This document shows positions 61,940-64,000 of a DNA stretch of 64,000 bases, in pieces. This DNA comes from Muricea muricata. Taxonomy: Eukaryota; Cnidaria; Anthozoa; Malacalcyonacea; Plexauridae. The first letter of the stretch is position 1; the number at the start of each line of letters is the position of its first letter. Both the position numbers and the translations under genes were made by a program. The stretch is from the NCBI GenBank assembly GCA_963855995.1, contig OY979716.1, positions 29,710,421 through 29,774,420 of the forward strand, read 5' to 3'. The notes beneath the pieces are model-generated. The model was not told the origin of the DNA. It worked only from the letters and a program-made list of their open reading frames with translations, and did not search any database.

Positions 61940-62620
61940 GAAGCATGGATAAAATTAAAGAACTTCCTGAAATCAAATAGAAGACGTATGCTTGGCAGAT
62001 TTTGTTGCGCAGTATAACTGCAAAAGTGAGAGTAACGAACAGAGACATCTTAAAACCAGTTCGCCTAGCGCAGATGATTATCTTCCAGAGAGTATTATTG
62101 ATGATAATTTAGATGATGTGTGCGATTTGGAACAAACGTCTGAGAACGACAAATATGAAATGAAAGAAGGAATAACGCTGGTGAAACGACAAAAACCGAG
62201 GATGATACGTTCTGTGAGATTCAATAAAAACAAAGATCCAGAAAATTACTATAGAGAACAAATAATGCTTTACACTGCTTGGAGAAATGAAACTAGGGAT
62301 CTTCTGAAAGACTTTCAAACTTACTAAGATCGATTTCAGGTTGTCAAAGATGAGATTAAGCAAAACAGAAAACAATACAAAAATCATACCGACGTTCTCA
62401 ATCAAGCAGTACAAGATATTGAGAGTGAGGAATTCGGTAACATAGTTGCTCCCAATGCACAATATCGAGATGAACAAGACAGAGAGATTGGTTCAAAATT
62501 GAGCGAATTATTTGGTTGCTTTGATCAAGGAAAAGATAACTTGTGGTGAAAAGACTGAAAGATGCTAATTTTAGGAAACTAGTGCAATCACTTAATGTCG
62601 AACAAAAAGAATTTTTTTAA
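61940..62620 (+). pseudogene. Helitron linker between Rep and helicase
   Basis: Coding-like but frameshifted. 61992-62327 has a KNKDPENYYREQIMLYTAWR segment matching the pre-helicase region of the other Helentron; the following 150 bp continue it in another frame (VVKDEIKQNRKQYKNH, FGNIVAPNAQYRDEQDREI). A stop lies at about 62325. Confidence 0.65.
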
Positions 62621-62623
62621 CAT

Positions 62624-63998
62624 GTGCTAAACTCTGTCAAGAATGATAAGCTTCCGTTAAAACTGTTTTTAAGCGGGGGTGCTGGAGTTGGTAAAAGTAC
62701 TGTCACAAATGCTTTGTATGAATCTCTTATAAGATACTTGAATGCTCAAACTGGAAATGATCCTTCTGATATCAGTGTTGTAAAAGTGGCCCCAACAGGC
62801 AAAGCTGCATTTAACATAAGAGGAAATACACTTCATTCTGCCTTTAAGATTCTTGCAAACAGGGTTTTAACTATAGCACACTTGATAGAGACAGATTGAA
62901 CACATTAGAGCTCAGTTACAGAGAATGCAAGTCGTGTTTATTGACAAGATATCAATGGTAGGCAGTGGGATGTTTAATTTTCTTGACTTACGATTGCAAC
63001 GAATTATGGGCACAAAAGAACTTTTGGTGGTCTTAGCATAATAACTGTTGGTGACTTGTTTCAACTTAAACCAGTTTTTGATCAGTGGATATTTGAGAAC
63101 TCAAAAGATGGCTATACTGCATTAGCAACAAACCTCTGGCAACAGTATTTTCAAATGTTTGAATTATCCAAAGTAATGAGACAAAGACTTTGCTGAAATT
63201 TTAAATCGAATCAGAGAAGGGAAACACACTGAAGCAGACATTGCAGTTTTGAAAAAAAGAATTCTGAATCTTAGTCCAACATCCCGATCATCCCATGAGT
63301 TCAACTCACCTATTCAGTACTAATATAGCATCGGATCAACATAATCATGACATTTTTCACAAATCTACAAACGAGAAGGTTAAAATAAAAGCAATCAATA
63401 TTGTACTTGGAGATTTATCTGATGAGTTGAAAGAAAGACTTAAGAAGCAAATCCCAAACGATCCTTCTAAAACCATGCGCTTGTACTCAGTCTGTTCCAC
63501 ACTTAAACTCAGTCTGTTCCATACTTAAAGATGCAAAATATGATCTTACGACAAACGTGTCAGTCGTTGATGGAATGACTAATGGGACTGAGTGTATAAT
63601 TAAAAAAGTTGATTACCGAGTACCAGGTTCAACAAGACCAAGTATCATTTGGGTTTTATTCCAAGAAGAACACATTGGAAAAGATTATCGCAAAGAATAT
63701 TCTCATCTTTACAACCAAAATATTGATAGACATTGGGTTCCAATTTTAGAAGTTACAAGACAGTTCAGAAGGCACCAAATGCAAGTCCTTCATAGGCAAT
63801 TTCCTTTAAGACCATCTGCAGCCAAAACTATTCATCGTTGTCAAGGAGATACATTAGATGAAGCAGTTGTTGACCTTCTATCATCTAAGCGAGAACACAT
63901 GCAATGCGTTGCCCTTAGCAGACTTAGAAGCATCTCGGGACTGCATATTCTCAACATGAACGAAAATAAAATTACTGTGAGCAAAAATGTACAAGAAG
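62624..63998 (+). pseudogene. Helitron PIF1-like helicase, plus strand
   Basis: Motif I is LSGGAGVGKSTVTNALY, motif Ia APTGKAAFNIRGNTLHSAF (62624-62899). After a stop come RMQVVFIDKISMVGSGMF (motif II, with Lys for Glu), LGGLSIITVGDLFQLKPVFD and FAEILNRIREGKHTEAD in shifting frames. The distal part (63540-63998) reads well: VVDGMTNGTECIIKKVDYRV, RQFPLRPSAAKTIHRCQGDT and MQCVALSRLRSISGLHIL. A 22-bp tandem duplication (CTCAGTCTGTTCCACACTTA and neighbour, about 63486-63529) disrupts the middle. The right end is cut by the window. Confidence 0.82.
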
Positions 63999-64000
63999 AA

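Larger units (their letters stand above)
59340..64000 (+). mobile_element. Second Helentron/Helitron, plus strand, truncated by window
   Basis: Order: DUF6570-like N-terminal region, Rep (HUH) nuclease, linker, PIF1 helicase. Nothing nested inside it was found. It is oriented head to head with the minus-strand Helentron across the gap. The endonuclease, if present, lies beyond 64000. Confidence 0.85.

Noticed and set aside
1..64000. CRISPR arrays, tRNA or rRNA genes
   Set aside because: No regularly spaced identical repeats with unique spacers and no tRNA or rRNA cores were recognised; the tandem repeats found are minisatellites or exon units.

Overview
This window is eukaryotic and AT-rich (introns, GT-AG splice sites, no operons or prokaryotic signals). 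It is best read as a stack of transposable elements (TEs). I found no convincing single-copy host gene. The mix (PIF/Harbinger with MADF partner, RecQ-like helicase plus DUF6589 transposase, several CR1/L2/Jockey-like LINEs, hAT, BEL/Pao, Ty3, Helentron-type Helitrons, piggyBac, Tc1) and a short hairpin repeat I associate with anthozoan genomes suggest a cnidarian such as a coral or sea anemone. That assignment is inference from memory, not a database result.

Layout. 1-3213: PIF/Harbinger transposase (+) and a convergent MADF-domain gene (-), with a 256-bp Harbinger-type MITE between them. 3214-4744: hairpins and a 1-kb dispersed repeat that recurs at 29350-30334. 4745-13516: a helicase/DUF6589 element (Academ/AcademH-like by my reading), the two genes convergent, both broken and peppered with MITEs. 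13517-15207: 5'-truncated LINE A. 15208-27838: LINE B, split by a TA-flanked MITE, a 2.3-kb long-TIR element in a TTAA site, and a 7.7-kb hAT whose own transposase gene is split by a 4.3-kb Ty3 retrotransposon. 27839-29349: tandem intron/microexon units leading to a zinc-knuckle exon. 30335-33265: a broken DDE-OTU-CXC protein. 33486-34888: PIF1 helicase fragment and SAP/gag-like fragment. 35300-36395: Tc1-like transposase. 37330-38870: LINE C. 39944-46324: a 21-bp minisatellite split by a short LINE D fragment, itself split by a 5.8-kb hAT whose transposase carries an N-terminal OTU-like domain. 46326-59030: minus-strand Helentron (PIF1 helicase plus AP-endonuclease) broken by a BEL/Pao element, a 0.96-kb repeat and a piggyBac derivative. 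59040-59239: 200-N assembly gap. 59240-64000: AT microsatellite and a second Helentron on the plus strand, head to head with the first and running off the window.

How the parts relate. Target-site duplications (TSDs) and interrupted reading frames give a relative insertion order: LINE B predates the hAT, which predates the Ty3 element; the minus-strand Helentron predates BEL and piggyBac. The BEL/Pao element is the only one with an unbroken full-length polyprotein, near-identical LTRs and a clean TSD, so it is the youngest and the best candidate for recent activity. Almost every other coding sequence carries nonsense codons or frameshifts and is annotated as a pseudogene.
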